DNA of 64,000 nucleotides from Rhodanobacter sp. A1T4 (GTDB lineage: Bacteria > Pseudomonadota > Gammaproteobacteria > Xanthomonadales > Rhodanobacteraceae). How positions within the stretch are numbered: the first letter of the stretch is position 1; each line of letters starts with the position of its first letter. The stretch lies in contig NZ_JACHCP010000001.1 of the NCBI RefSeq assembly GCF_014207185.1, forward strand, positions 475,512 to 539,511, read 5' to 3'. The translations under genes and the position numbers were made by a program. The notes under the pieces were generated by a model that was not told the DNA's origin, did no database searches, and worked only from the letters and a program-made list of their open reading frames with translations. This document shows, in pieces, positions 35,052-44,479 of the stretch.

Positions 35052-36773
35052 TTAATCTTTGGTCACGCGATCAATTTCCGCGAGACTTGTAAAACCATTT
35101 TTGACTTTGAGCATCGCTGACGCGCGCAGATCATTGATGCCCGCCGCTTTGGCCACTTCGGCAATTTGCAGCGCGTTGCCACCCTTGAGCACGATTTTCT
35201 GGATATCTTCAAGCATTGGCATCACCTGGTAGATACCTACCCGACCTTTGTAGCCTTCATTGCAGCCATCGCATCCGACAGCTTGATAAATGACCATACC
35301 GGAATCAATATCGGCCTGGGTAAAGCCGGCCTTGAGCAGGACCTCGGGCGGCAGTTCTTGAGGCTTCTTGCACTCGTGCAGGCGCCGCGCCAATCGTTGC
35401 GCGATGATCAAGGTGACCGAGGACGTGATGTTGTAAGGCGCAATACCCATGTTCATCAGGCGCGCGATGGTCTGCGCCGCATCATTAGTGTGCAGGGTGG
35501 ACAGCACCATGTGGCCGGTTTGCGCGGCCTTGATCGCGATCTCGGCGGTCTCCAGATCACGAATCTCGCCGACCATGATCACGTCGGGATCCTGGCGCAG
35601 AAACGAGCGCAACGCGCTGGCGAAGGTCATGCCACGTTTGACGTTTTGCTGAACCTGGTTGATGCCCTCGACGCGGATTTCGACCGGATCCTCCACCGTT
35701 GATATATTGCGCTCGGCCGTGTTGAGCATATTCAACCCGGTATACAGCGACACCGTCTTACCTGAGCCGGTCGGGCCAGTAACCAGCACCATGCCGTAGG
35801 GTTTGTGGATGGCGTCGATATAAAGTTTCTGCTGTTCCGGCTCGTAACCCAGCTTCTCGATGCCGATCTTGGCAGAGGAACCGTCCAGGATACGCAGCAC
35901 GATCTTCTCGCCGAACAGCGTCGGCAAGGTGCTCACGCGGAAATCGATTGCGCGCGTCTTGGACAGGTTGAGCTTGATGCGGCCATCCTGTGGCACACGT
36001 TTTTCAGCGATATCCAGTTGTGCCATGACTTTCAGGCGCGACGAGATACGGTTGGCCATCTTCATCGGTGGGCTGGCAACAGCCTTGAGCATGCCGTCCA
36101 TGCGTAGACGAACCCGATATTGCGTCTCAAACGGCTCGAAGTGGATGTCCGATGCACCACGACGGATGGCGTCCACGAGAATCTTGTTGATGAACTTGAC
36201 AACGGGAGCATCGTCATTGGCATTCGCATCGATGCCCGTTTGTTCGGCTTCGTCATCGCCACCCTCTAAATCCAGTCCTTCCAAATCGCCGCCGCCCAAA
36301 TCGGGCATGGTGTCCCGCATATTGTTGAGCAGGCTTTCGATTACGCGTATCAACGAACCGCGCTCGACCAGGATCGGCTCGACCATGCAGTTGGAATGGA
36401 ACTTGATCTCATCCAGCGCATGCGACTGCATGGGGTCGGCAATGCCGACAAACAGCCGCTTGCCACGGCGAAACAGCGGCAACGCCTGATGTTTGCTGAT
36501 CAAAGCCTCGCTGATCAGATCGAGCGGCATATTGGCTGGGTTGAGCGACGCCACATCGATCATTGGCATGCCGAACTCAGCCGAAGCGATCTGTGTGAGC
36601 TGAATACTCTCGACGAGATTGTGATCGAGTAGCCAGGAAGCGAAGGTAGCCTTGTTCTGGACGCTGTCGGCCATCGCCTTGCGCACATCGGCCTCGGGCA
36701 ACATACCCTCGGAAACCAGCCGGCGGGCCATACCAGAGAGCCCCACTAGCGATGGCTGCAATTGTGATGACAT
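35052..36773 (-). CDS. pilB: type IV pilus extension ATPase PilB
   Basis: The 573-residue hexameric ATPase powers pilus assembly. It has the N-terminal GspE/MshE domain (LVSEGMLPEADVRKAMADSV), Walker A GPTGSGKTVSLYTGLN, the Asp box and Walker B region MVGEIRDLETAEIAIKAAQT, the His box VLSTLHTNDAAQTIARLMNM, and the zinc motif with two cysteine pairs (HECKKPQELP and GCDGCNEGY). It acts with PilC and PilD just downstream. The first codon at 36773 gives family length. Confidence 0.96.
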   Translation of the reverse strand: MSSQLQPSLVGLSGMARRLVSEGMLPEADVRKAMADSVQNKATFASWLLDHNLVESIQLTQIASAEFGMPMIDVASLNPANMPLDLISEALISKHQALPLFRRGKRLFVGIADPMQSHALDEIKFHSNCMVEPILVERGSLIRVIESLLNNMRDTMPDLGGGDLEGLDLEGGDDEAEQTGIDANANDDAPVVKFINKILVDAIRRGASDIHFEPFETQYRVRLRMDGMLKAVASPPMKMANRISSRLKVMAQLDIAEKRVPQDGRIKLNLSKTRAIDFRVSTLPTLFGEKIVLRILDGSSAKIGIEKLGYEPEQQKLYIDAIHKPYGMVLVTGPTGSGKTVSLYTGLNMLNTAERNISTVEDPVEIRVEGINQVQQNVKRGMTFASALRSFLRQDPDVIMVGEIRDLETAEIAIKAAQTGHMVLSTLHTNDAAQTIARLMNMGIAPYNITSSVTLIIAQRLARRLHECKKPQELPPEVLLKAGFTQADIDSGMVIYQAVGCDGCNEGYKGRVGIYQVMPMLEDIQKIVLKGGNALQIAEVAKAAGINDLRASAMLKVKNGFTSLAEIDRVTKD

Positions 36774-37124
36774 GGTTTCTGACCCCTTGCACGTATGTAA
36801 TTGAATCTACCGCAGTTCGGTCGTCAGGTCATCCCTTTCCTACGTTCGAACACTTATACGGCCGAGCGCCCGTGCTGGATGGCTCATCCGTCTGTCGTTT
36901 GCGGGAAGCCCAAGGGATGCGACCGGTGACTTGTGCGATGTTTTCCTGCCTGCGCTGGCGGCTGTTCGTCAGTTGCTGGTGCAGTCAAAGCCGATCTTTG
37001 GCGTCCCCGCAAGGCGCTGATGATTTGGATACTGCGCGCTTTCTGCCTGTCGAGTTGCATTCCTTAGGCTTAACGCTTCAGCAGGCTTCACGCTATCATC
37101 TGGGGAAGAAAGGGAACCAATCCG
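36774..37124. other. divergent regulatory region between pilB and the glycosyltransferase operon
   Basis: These 351 bases separate pilB (minus) from the first glycosyltransferase (plus). The open frames here (for example 36752-37219 plus) have no recognisable product and cross into known genes in other frames. The plus-strand promoter candidate is listed separately. I could not find a sigma-54 element in front of pilB. Confidence 0.45.
37070..37099 (+). promoter_or_regulatory. candidate sigma-70-type promoter of the glycosyltransferase operon
   Basis: TTAACG (37070-37075) and TATCAT (37094-37099) are 18 bases apart, close to the sigma-70 spacing, with four of six and five of six consensus matches. 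They end 25 bases before the TTG start of the first glycosyltransferase, which is preceded by AAAGGGA. Confidence 0.4.
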
Positions 37125-37979
37125 TTGAATCGCCTCAGCATCATCCTGCCCGCCAAGAACGAGGCGCCAGCGCTGGCAGCCCTGTTGCCGCGCTTGCGCA
37201 TTGCCCACCCCGAAGCTGAGATCATCGTGGTCGACGACGGCTCCACCGACGACACTCGCGGCGTCTGCCAGGGCAGCGGCGTCACCTGCCTGTCATCGCC
37301 TTATTCCATGGGCAATGGCGCGGCGATCAAGCGTGGCGCGCGTGCCGCGACTGGTGACATCCTGGTGTTCATGGATGGCGACGGCCAGCACGATACGGTC
37401 GACATCGCCCGGCTGCTGGAAAAGCTGGAGCAAGGCTATGACATGGTAGTTGGCGCCCGCGACTGGGGCAGCCAGGCTGGGGTGGGGCGCGGCATTGCCA
37501 ACACCTTGTACAACTGGCTGGCCACCCGCATGACCGGGCATCCCGTGCTCGACCTCACCTCCGGCTTTCGTGCCGTGGGCGCAAACAAGTTCCGTGAGTT
37601 TATCCATCTGCTGCCGAATGGCTTCAGTTACCCTACCACCAGCACCATGGCTTTCTTCCGCAGCGCCTATCCAGTCGCCTACGTGCCGATCAAGGCCGCG
37701 CAGCGCATCGGCAAGAGCCACATCAAGCCAATACGCGACGGACTGCGTTTCCTATTGATCATCTTCAAGATCGCGACTCTTTACGCACCACTGAAATTGT
37801 TCGCACCAACCGCAGTTGCGTTCTTCGCACTTGGTTGGGCGTATTGGGCTTATACCTTTCTTGAATTCCATCGTCTGAGTCTGGTCAGTGTTGCGCTGTG
37901 GAGCGCCTCGGTGATCATTTTCCTGATCGGCCTGATTTCGGAGCAGATTACGTCGTTGACCTATCGGCGCGATGCGTAG
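37125..37979 (+). CDS. family 2 glycosyltransferase, polyprenol-phosphate-sugar synthase type
   Basis: The 284-residue enzyme has a GT2 domain with LSIILPAKNEAPALAALLPR, VVDDGSTDDTRG, the metal-binding FMDGDGQHD, and SGFRAVGANKFREFI. Two C-terminal membrane helices follow (LKLFAPTAVAFFALGWAYW and LVSVALWSASVIIFLIGLIS). DPM1/GtrB-like enzymes of this layout make polyprenol-phosphate hexose from a nucleotide sugar. The gene starts with TTG after AAAGGGA; no nearby ATG fits. It is the first gene of a plus-strand operon of five. Inferred role: donor supply for GT-C transferases. Confidence 0.85.
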   Translation: MNRLSIILPAKNEAPALAALLPRLRIAHPEAEIIVVDDGSTDDTRGVCQGSGVTCLSSPYSMGNGAAIKRGARAATGDILVFMDGDGQHDTVDIARLLEKLEQGYDMVVGARDWGSQAGVGRGIANTLYNWLATRMTGHPVLDLTSGFRAVGANKFREFIHLLPNGFSYPTTSTMAFFRSAYPVAYVPIKAAQRIGKSHIKPIRDGLRFLLIIFKIATLYAPLKLFAPTAVAFFALGWAYWAYTFLEFHRLSLVSVALWSASVIIFLIGLISEQITSLTYRRDA

Positions 37980-38000
37980 GTCGATTTGCGTGATGCAGTC

Positions 38001-39224
38001 ATGAGAAAAATGCGTCTGCTCGCATTGACGACGTCATATCCGCTGTACGCGGGTAGTTCCGCTGGCGTATTTGTCCAAAGTCTTTATCGACGCTTGTCAG
38101 TCGAATGCGCTATAGATGTGGTCTGCCCCGCTGATTCGAAGCCCATGAAGGCGACGTTTGACGATAGCGCGGCAACGGGCATTCGCATTCATGCGGTGCG
38201 TTACGCTCCCAGGGCGTGGCGCAGGTTGGCCCAGGAGTCTGGTGGAATCGTTACGGGCTTGCGGCGCGCGCCGTGGTACGTATTGCTGCTACCGGGATTG
38301 CTATTCGGACTGTTTTGGCGCTGCTTGCTGCGCACGGGTGATACGGATTTGATCCATGCCAACTGGGCTGTATGTGGAGCCGTGGCGGGCATCATCGGGC
38401 GTTTGCGGAGGAAGCCCGTAGTCACAACGTTGCGCGGCAGCGACGTAACGCGCGCGACACGTTCATGGTTAGACCGAATGATCCTCGGCTTGGCCGTGCG
38501 CAACAGTCGAATCGTGATTTGCGTTTCGGAAGCGATGGCTGAGCAGCTGCGTACGCAATTCCCGAGTCGTACTGCCGACATCCATGCATGCCTCAATGGC
38601 GCCGATGAGTCATTCTTCCAGATCAACAGGGCCGTCTCCGACGACGCTGGCTTGCGGGTGCTGGCGGTGGGCAACCTGATTCCTCTGAAAGGCTTCGATG
38701 TGTTGATCGAGGCTGTCGCGCGTGCGCATCATCGTGAGCAAATGCATGCATGCATCGTCGGCGGTGGGCCCGAACGGGAAGCACTGCTCGCTCTGGCGGC
38801 ATCCCGTGGCGTGTCTTCCTGTTTCACGTTTGCCGGAACCGTGCCCGCGACCGACATGCCTAAACGAATTTCCGAAGCGGATGTGTTCGTCCTTTCCAGT
38901 CGTTCGGAGGGGCGACCCAATGTTGTCGTGGAAGCTTTGGCTGGCGGTTTGCCCGTCATTTCCACCGATCTGGAGGGTGTGCAGGGAATGGTCAAGAACG
39001 GTGATACCGGCTGGCTGGTCGCAGTCGATGACCCAGATGCATTGGCCGCTGCGCTGGATCAGGCGGTTACCGATCGCGCAGAACTTCACCGCCGCGGTGC
39101 ACGTGCACGCGCGGCCGCACGCATCCAGATCGGGACGTGGGTGGATACGGCGCGTTGTTACGAGGCGTTATTCCAGACAGCCTTGGCAGCAGACCGGAGA
39201 GGGCACCCATCGTGTGCGGAATAG
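38001..39224 (+). CDS. family 4 glycosyltransferase
   Basis: The 407-residue protein has the GT-B fold of family GT4. The N-terminal domain has LTTSYPLYAGSSAGVFVQSL, and the C-terminal domain has VGNLIPLKGFDVLIEAVARA, CIVGGGPEREALLALA and the nucleotide-sugar site SRSEGRPNVVVEALAGGLPV. No signal peptide or membrane helix is clear, except a hydrophobic patch VLLLPGLLFGLFW. The start could be ATG 38001 or 38010. It overlaps the following amidotransferase gene by 13 bases, showing tight coupling. The sugar is unknown. Confidence 0.85.
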   Translation: MRKMRLLALTTSYPLYAGSSAGVFVQSLYRRLSVECAIDVVCPADSKPMKATFDDSAATGIRIHAVRYAPRAWRRLAQESGGIVTGLRRAPWYVLLLPGLLFGLFWRCLLRTGDTDLIHANWAVCGAVAGIIGRLRRKPVVTTLRGSDVTRATRSWLDRMILGLAVRNSRIVICVSEAMAEQLRTQFPSRTADIHACLNGADESFFQINRAVSDDAGLRVLAVGNLIPLKGFDVLIEAVARAHHREQMHACIVGGGPEREALLALAASRGVSSCFTFAGTVPATDMPKRISEADVFVLSSRSEGRPNVVVEALAGGLPVISTDLEGVQGMVKNGDTGWLVAVDDPDALAAALDQAVTDRAELHRRGARARAAARIQIGTWVDTARCYEALFQTALAADRRGHPSCAE

Positions 39225-41053
39225 CGTTTCTCAGGGCCCCAGCGGTCCCGCCTGCTGAGCGTCGCGAACTCATGGATGCCGCCTTGCAACGACTCAAGCA
39301 TCGCGGCCCCGATGAAACCGGGTGCTTTGCCGGTGACGACTTCGTGGCGGGACACACGCGGCTGGCGATCATCGACGTCAACGGTGGTCATCAACCCATG
39401 CGTGACCCTAGTGGGCGCTGGGTCCTAGTGTTCAACGGCGAGATCTACAACTACCGGGAACTGCGATCCCGGTTGGCGGGGCGCTGGGACTTTCGGGATG
39501 ACAGCGACACCGAAGTGTTGCTGGCCGGGTTGGTCACGGAAGGTGCAAGGTTTGTCGAGCGTCTGGATGGCATGTGGGCGTTCGTGTTGCACGATGTCTC
39601 GTCTGGCGACTTATTGCTATCAAGAGATCGCTTCGGCAAAAAGCCCCTGTATTACTGGCGCCATGGTGCAACGTTTGCCTGCGCCTCCGAATTGCCTGCA
39701 TTGGAAGTGCTGACTCCGGAGGTGAGTGCCACGGAAGATGCTGCGGGCATCGCGGACTATTTCCGCTATGGTTACGCGCTGCCCGGAGCGACCTGTATCG
39801 CAGGCGTCAGCGAGGTTTTGCCGGCACACACGATGCGGTTGCGCGCAGACGGGCCCATTGTCCAAGAGCGCTATTGGGCGCCATCGATCGAGCCTTGGAC
39901 AGGCAGCTTCGAGGATGCGGCCGAGCAGGTGCGCGAACTGTTGACGCAGAGCGTGCGCCGCCGCCAGTTGGCGTCCGACGTTGAAGTCGGGGCGTTCCTT
40001 TCCGGAGGCGTCGATTCAACGACCGTATGTGCGCTTGCGCAGGAATCGGGTTTTGGACGGCTGCGAACGTTCACCGCGGGCTTTGCCGAGCCGACTTATG
40101 ACGAACGCGCGCCCGCAGCGCGGGCGGCAGCCGAGTTGGGAACGTTGCACACGGCTGAAGAAATCAAACCGGATATGGCGGCAGCGCTTGCAATGGAACT
40201 GCCCCGTCGCATGGGCCAGCCATTTGGCGATTCCTCGTTGGTCCCCAGCGCATTGGTTGCTTCGGTAGCGGCTCGACACGTCAAGGTGGTGCTGACGGGT
40301 GATGGCGCAGACGAGATCTTCGGTGGATATGCCCGATACACGGGCAGATTGCTGCGCCAGCGGTATCACAGGCTGCCGGCTTCGTTGCGTTCGATTGTCG
40401 AGCGCGGCGTGCTGGCAACACCTGAGCCTTACGCGCATCACAGCGGTAGCATTTTGAAGCGTGCGCATCTTTTCGTACGGCTGGCACGCGAGGACAGGGA
40501 TACCTATATAGGGCCGCCGGCCATTCGCAAGGAGACGCTTGCGCAACTGGTGCCCGGCTTGGGTGCAGGAAACTCGATGCCCGATCGGCCATGGCCCGAT
40601 GATCCGGACGAACTGAGGCACATGTTGCTGATGGATTGCCTGGTCTATTTGCCTCAGGACATTCTGCAGAAAGTCGATCGCGCGACGATGATGCATTCGC
40701 TCGAAGCCCGCAGCCCCTTCCTTGACAGAGCGCTGTTTGAATTTGCGATTCGCTTGCCTTGGCAATGGCACTTCTCAGGAATGCGAGGAAAACGCTTGTT
40801 GCAGGCGGCCATGCGCGGTCGCGTGCCTGACTTCATCTGGAATCGTCGCAAGCAGGGATTCGCCTCGCCGGTGAGTCACTGGCTACGCCATTGGTTGGGG
40901 GATGACCTCCTGGCCATGACGGATTCAGGAGACATTGGTGTCCTGGATGCTGCGGGATTGCGGGCGCTGTTGAGTGAGCACCGCGCAGGGCGTGCCGATC
41001 ATTCCCAGCCTCTGTGGTTGGCCTATGCCTACCTGCGCTGGCGCGCCGGTTGA
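39212..41053 (+). CDS. asnB: asparagine synthetase-like glutamine-dependent amidotransferase
   Basis: The 613-residue protein starts at a GTG so that Cys2 becomes the N-terminal nucleophile of a class II glutaminase (CGIAFLRAP). Family marks follow: HRGPDETGCF, GHTRLAIIDV, VFNGEIYNYRELR, SDTEVLLAG, the PPi-loop FLSGGVDSTTVCAL, and VVLTGDGADEIFGGYARYTG. It forms amides from glutamine and a carboxylate with ATP. Between glycosyltransferases it may amidate a uronic-acid sugar, as proposed for WbpS of Pseudomonas, rather than make asparagine. That role is inference. GGAGAGGG lies about 10 bases upstream. Confidence 0.87.
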   Translation: MCGIAFLRAPAVPPAERRELMDAALQRLKHRGPDETGCFAGDDFVAGHTRLAIIDVNGGHQPMRDPSGRWVLVFNGEIYNYRELRSRLAGRWDFRDDSDTEVLLAGLVTEGARFVERLDGMWAFVLHDVSSGDLLLSRDRFGKKPLYYWRHGATFACASELPALEVLTPEVSATEDAAGIADYFRYGYALPGATCIAGVSEVLPAHTMRLRADGPIVQERYWAPSIEPWTGSFEDAAEQVRELLTQSVRRRQLASDVEVGAFLSGGVDSTTVCALAQESGFGRLRTFTAGFAEPTYDERAPAARAAAELGTLHTAEEIKPDMAAALAMELPRRMGQPFGDSSLVPSALVASVAARHVKVVLTGDGADEIFGGYARYTGRLLRQRYHRLPASLRSIVERGVLATPEPYAHHSGSILKRAHLFVRLAREDRDTYIGPPAIRKETLAQLVPGLGAGNSMPDRPWPDDPDELRHMLLMDCLVYLPQDILQKVDRATMMHSLEARSPFLDRALFEFAIRLPWQWHFSGMRGKRLLQAAMRGRVPDFIWNRRKQGFASPVSHWLRHWLGDDLLAMTDSGDIGVLDAAGLRALLSEHRAGRADHSQPLWLAYAYLRWRAG

Positions 41054-41057
41054 CCGC

Positions 41058-42173
41058 GTGACTACATGCGCTGATCGCATATTGCTTGTCTTGCCGAGCC
41101 TCGAACGAGGTGGTGGCGAGCGCGTATTGCTGCAATTGGCTGGATCGTTTCTGGCCGCAGGGCGGGAAGTGCACGTGGTTGCCCTGCTTGGCGGCGGTCC
41201 ACTGCGTCCGCTTGTTCCAGATATGGTGACGTTGCATGAGCTGATCGATGCCGGTGATGCGCCCAAGGGCCTTGCACTGGCATGGAAGGCACTCCCCAAG
41301 TTGGCATCGCTCATTAGCACGGTCAAACCACATGCCGTGCTGAGCACGATGACAGGCACGAATTTGCTGGTAGTGTTGGCATGCATGCGGGCACGCATTC
41401 GTACCCGTGTTGTCTTGCGGGAAGCATCCAGCCTTGTCAATACGAAAAGTGCCCTGAAACGGCAGGCAATGCGTTGGCTCTATAGGCACGCCGCCGGGCT
41501 GGTCGCCGTGTCATCTGGGGTTGCGCGGGATCTGCGTGGGTTGGGCCTCGCAGATGATCGTATCCATGTCATACGCAATCCGGTTGATGTCGAACGGTTG
41601 CGGCAGCTCGCGGCTGTCGGCTTGCCGCCATTGATGCAGGACAAAACCCCGTACGTGGTCTCGCTGGGGCGCTTGACCGAAGCGAAGGATTTCCCGACCT
41701 TGTTGCGGGCATACGCAACCAGCGCATTGCGCGACAGTCATTACCTCATTATTGTCGGGGAAGGCGAGCAGCGCGCGAATCTGGAAAACCTGATGCGAGA
41801 TCTCGGGCTGGCAGATCGTGTTTTGCTCATGGGGGCGATGGACAATCCGTATCGTGTGCTTGCCGATGCCTCGTTGCACATTCTTTCTTCCCGCTGGGAA
41901 GGTTATCCGAATGTCCTGCTGGAGGCATTGGCGTTGGGAGTTCCGGTGGTATCGACCGATTGCCCGCATGGTCCGCGCGAGATACTCGATGGTGGACGCT
42001 ACGGTCGCCTTGTGCCTGTTGGCGATGTAGCGGCATTGGCACATGAGATGGACGCGGAACTAAAGCAGTTATCACCCGGATCACCGGCCGTACTCGACGC
42101 CCACCTCCCGCAGATCATTGCGTCGCACTACCTCGCTTTACTGGATGGTGCATGTGTGGAAGGTTCGTCATGA
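41058..42173 (+). CDS. family 4 glycosyltransferase
   Basis: The 371-residue GT-B enzyme has LLVLPSLERGGGERVLLQLA, the linker NPVDVERLRQLA, VSLGRLTEAKDFPTLLRAYA, IIVGEGEQRANLENLM, and the donor site SSRWEGYPNVLLEALALG followed by STDCPHGPREILDGG. The TDCPxGPREIL phrase marks the capsule and O-antigen GT4 subgroup. A GTG at 41058, 4 bases after the asnB stop, is the likely start; the open frame from 40974 overlaps asnB. It is probably translated by coupling. Acceptor and sugar are unknown. Confidence 0.83.
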   Translation: MTTCADRILLVLPSLERGGGERVLLQLAGSFLAAGREVHVVALLGGGPLRPLVPDMVTLHELIDAGDAPKGLALAWKALPKLASLISTVKPHAVLSTMTGTNLLVVLACMRARIRTRVVLREASSLVNTKSALKRQAMRWLYRHAAGLVAVSSGVARDLRGLGLADDRIHVIRNPVDVERLRQLAAVGLPPLMQDKTPYVVSLGRLTEAKDFPTLLRAYATSALRDSHYLIIVGEGEQRANLENLMRDLGLADRVLLMGAMDNPYRVLADASLHILSSRWEGYPNVLLEALALGVPVVSTDCPHGPREILDGGRYGRLVPVGDVAALAHEMDAELKQLSPGSPAVLDAHLPQIIASHYLALLDGACVEGSS

Positions 42174-42240
42174 TCCGACTCGCGTACACATTAATCTGTG
42201 CGAACAACAATGGTGGCGGTGTGGAATTCGGGTTGTCGCC

Positions 42241-43338
42241 ATGAAGGTTCTATTTGTTCTTCCAAACATCGCGGTCGGCGGAGTTGAACGCGTCCGTCTG
42301 ATGCTGATGGAACACCTTTCCGCCCGTGGGATCGAATGTCGCCTCGCATTGCGCCAATGCCGGGGCGAGTTGCTCGGGCGCGCCTTCGGGCTCGCGCCCG
42401 TCGATGAACTCGCGCCGCGTGGTTTGTATCAGTTCGTCCCTTCGCTGGTGCGTCTGATCAAGCGTGAGCAGCCGACCCATATAGTCACAGCGTTTCCGGA
42501 CGTAGGCATTTTGACCTGGCTCGCGCTTAGACTAGCGAGCAGTCGCGCAAAGTGGATACACACTGTCGATGTCACGGATGCCGTGACGGATTCTGATGGC
42601 GGAATTTTGGACAGATTGCGATTCAGCATGCGAGGCCGTGCGGCGGGATTTGTGCATCGACGTGTTGATGCAGTAGTCGCGGTTTCGGAAGGAGTGCACG
42701 CGGAGCTCACAGGCGAGCAGGCGCTTGATCCGCGACGTGTTGCGATGCTTTACAACCCGGTCGTTCCAGACGTTGAGCTTGGATTGCCGCGGGCGCAAAG
42801 GGAGAATGGCGGCCCGTGTCGGATCGTGGCAGTGGGCCGCCTGACGCCTCAAAAAGGGTTCGACATTCTTGTAAACGCGATGGCGCGGGTACGCGGCTCG
42901 TGGCAGCTTGCCATCTGGGGTGATGGCGCGGAACGCCCCAGGCTCACCAGGCTTGTCGCCGAGCTGGGCTTGCAGGATCGCATCCAGTTGTGTGGCTACG
43001 CGCCAGATCCCTTTCGCGCGATGCGTGACGCCGATGTGTTCGTGATGCCATCGCGATACGAAGGCTTCGGCAACGTCCTAGTTGAGGCGCTCGCATGTCA
43101 GTGCCAGATTGTTGCCACCGACTGCCCCCATGGGCCGCGTGAAATTCTGCAGGATGGACGTTTGGGTGAGCTGGTGCCGGTCGAGGATGCGGACGCGATG
43201 GCGGCGGCGATCGAGCGAGTCATGAGCGGACAGCGTCGCGTCAATCCGGAATTTTTGCTTGATCGAGCGCGTGGCTTCTCGGTGTCGAAGTCCGGCAACA
43301 AATGGGAATTGCTGCTGCACCGACTGGCTGCCACATGA
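42241..43338 (+). CDS. family 4 glycosyltransferase, last gene of the operon
   Basis: The 365-residue protein resembles the preceding GT4: VLFVLPNIAVGGVERVRLML, VAVGRLTPQKGFDILVNAMA, LAIWGDGAERPRLTRLVAEL, SRYEGFGNVLVEALACQC and the shared TDCPHGPREILQDG. The two are likely ancient duplicates, as they share order and the CPHGPREIL phrase. ATG 42241 is chosen because it gives the standard GT-B start. The 67 bases before it hold no gene. It converges with the FkbM gene. Confidence 0.84.
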   Translation: MKVLFVLPNIAVGGVERVRLMLMEHLSARGIECRLALRQCRGELLGRAFGLAPVDELAPRGLYQFVPSLVRLIKREQPTHIVTAFPDVGILTWLALRLASSRAKWIHTVDVTDAVTDSDGGILDRLRFSMRGRAAGFVHRRVDAVVAVSEGVHAELTGEQALDPRRVAMLYNPVVPDVELGLPRAQRENGGPCRIVAVGRLTPQKGFDILVNAMARVRGSWQLAIWGDGAERPRLTRLVAELGLQDRIQLCGYAPDPFRAMRDADVFVMPSRYEGFGNVLVEALACQCQIVATDCPHGPREILQDGRLGELVPVEDADAMAAAIERVMSGQRRVNPEFLLDRARGFSVSKSGNKWELLLHRLAAT

Positions 43339-43407
43339 ATGAGGCAGGAAGGGGTTCTTGGTCGTGGCGGCAACGCCCGCTTGGTGATTGAGACCTCCCC
43401 AAGTCTC

Positions 43408-44334
43408 TCAGGCTTCGCGCGCCGCCTCTGTCGGCGTGCATAGGACGTTTTGGAATTCCTCGATATTGTCGACGTTAAGTGCCGTTAGGCGGCCACCGTG
43501 ATGAATTGTCTCGAAGGTGTAATCCAGCCCCGAAAGGAACGCCAGGATGTCCTTGGCACGATAGCCAGCCGTCGTTGCTGTGGTGTCCTGGATTTCCACG
43601 ATGAGTACCGGTTTGAATCGTCGGAGAATCTGCTCCGCGCCCATGAGGCATGGCAACTCGGCGCCCTCGATGTCGATCTTGATCAGATCGATGCGCTCCA
43701 TAGGATGTTTGGCCAACCACGCATCCAGCGTTGTGACGGGGATGCGTTGCAGTGGAGGTTGGCCGGTTGCAGCACCGAACAAGCTGCCAAGTCCGTGGTG
43801 CTCGTCACTGGCCGTACCCTGGCCACAAGAGTCAAAAATCGGTACGTTGTCGGCGGGCACGTCAGATAGACCCACGCGCACGACGGCGATCTGCTGGATT
43901 CGGTTACGCTTGACGTTGGCTTCAAGCTCATCGGCGATTGCGTCGATTGGCTCGAATGCGATGACATGGCCGGTATGGCCAACGCGTTTGGCAGCGATCA
44001 TCGAAATCTCTCCGATGTTCGCACCCACGTCGATTACGGTCATGCCGGGCCTTAGCATGCGATTGAAGAGCACGACAATTCTTCGGTTGTAATAGCCGGT
44101 CCAGAAGATCCGGCGCTGCATATGTTCAGACAAACTGAGGTCGACGTTCAGGTCACTGTCGAAGTCTCGAACCTGGATCTTGCCTTGAGCACGCCTGAAG
44201 CAAGCTTGCAAAATAAGTTGTGGGGCCGGAAATCTGCCGCCGAACGAGAATAAGTTTCCGACGTTGCGCAGGAACAGCAGCAGCCACTGCTTCATGGAGG
44301 GCGGTGCGGCCTGGATGTTGTAGTGGGTAGTCAA
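43408..44334 (-). CDS. FkbM-family SAM-dependent methyltransferase
   Basis: The 308-residue protein has the SAM-binding motif MTVIDVGANIGEISMIAA, the acidic strand end HVIAFEPIDAIADELEANV, the FkbM phrase TLDAWLAKHP, and DLIKIDIEGAELPCLMGAEQ. FkbM enzymes O-methylate sugars or antibiotic hydroxyls, and in glycan clusters they often modify terminal sugars. It is the last gene of the minus-strand array, 145 bases after the flippase. The target is unknown. Confidence 0.85.
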   Translation of the reverse strand: MTTHYNIQAAPPSMKQWLLLFLRNVGNLFSFGGRFPAPQLILQACFRRAQGKIQVRDFDSDLNVDLSLSEHMQRRIFWTGYYNRRIVVLFNRMLRPGMTVIDVGANIGEISMIAAKRVGHTGHVIAFEPIDAIADELEANVKRNRIQQIAVVRVGLSDVPADNVPIFDSCGQGTASDEHHGLGSLFGAATGQPPLQRIPVTTLDAWLAKHPMERIDLIKIDIEGAELPCLMGAEQILRRFKPVLIVEIQDTTATTAGYRAKDILAFLSGLDYTFETIHHGGRLTALNVDNIEEFQNVLCTPTEAAREA

Positions 44335-44479
44335 GTGGAGTCGCCTGGGTGTTGACGCGTGAACGACATGGAGCCGTATTGTTCAATTGCTCGGTTGCCG
44401 CGATGATGGCGCAGTACATAGATGAATGCGTGGTGCGGCCGGGTTGCTCAAGTGGGCTGAGCGGTTACTTCTTAATTGG

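Noticed and set aside
36752..37219. 155-residue plus-strand frame between pilB and the first glycosyltransferase
   Set aside because: It runs through the starts of both flanking genes in another frame and has no recognisable composition or domain.
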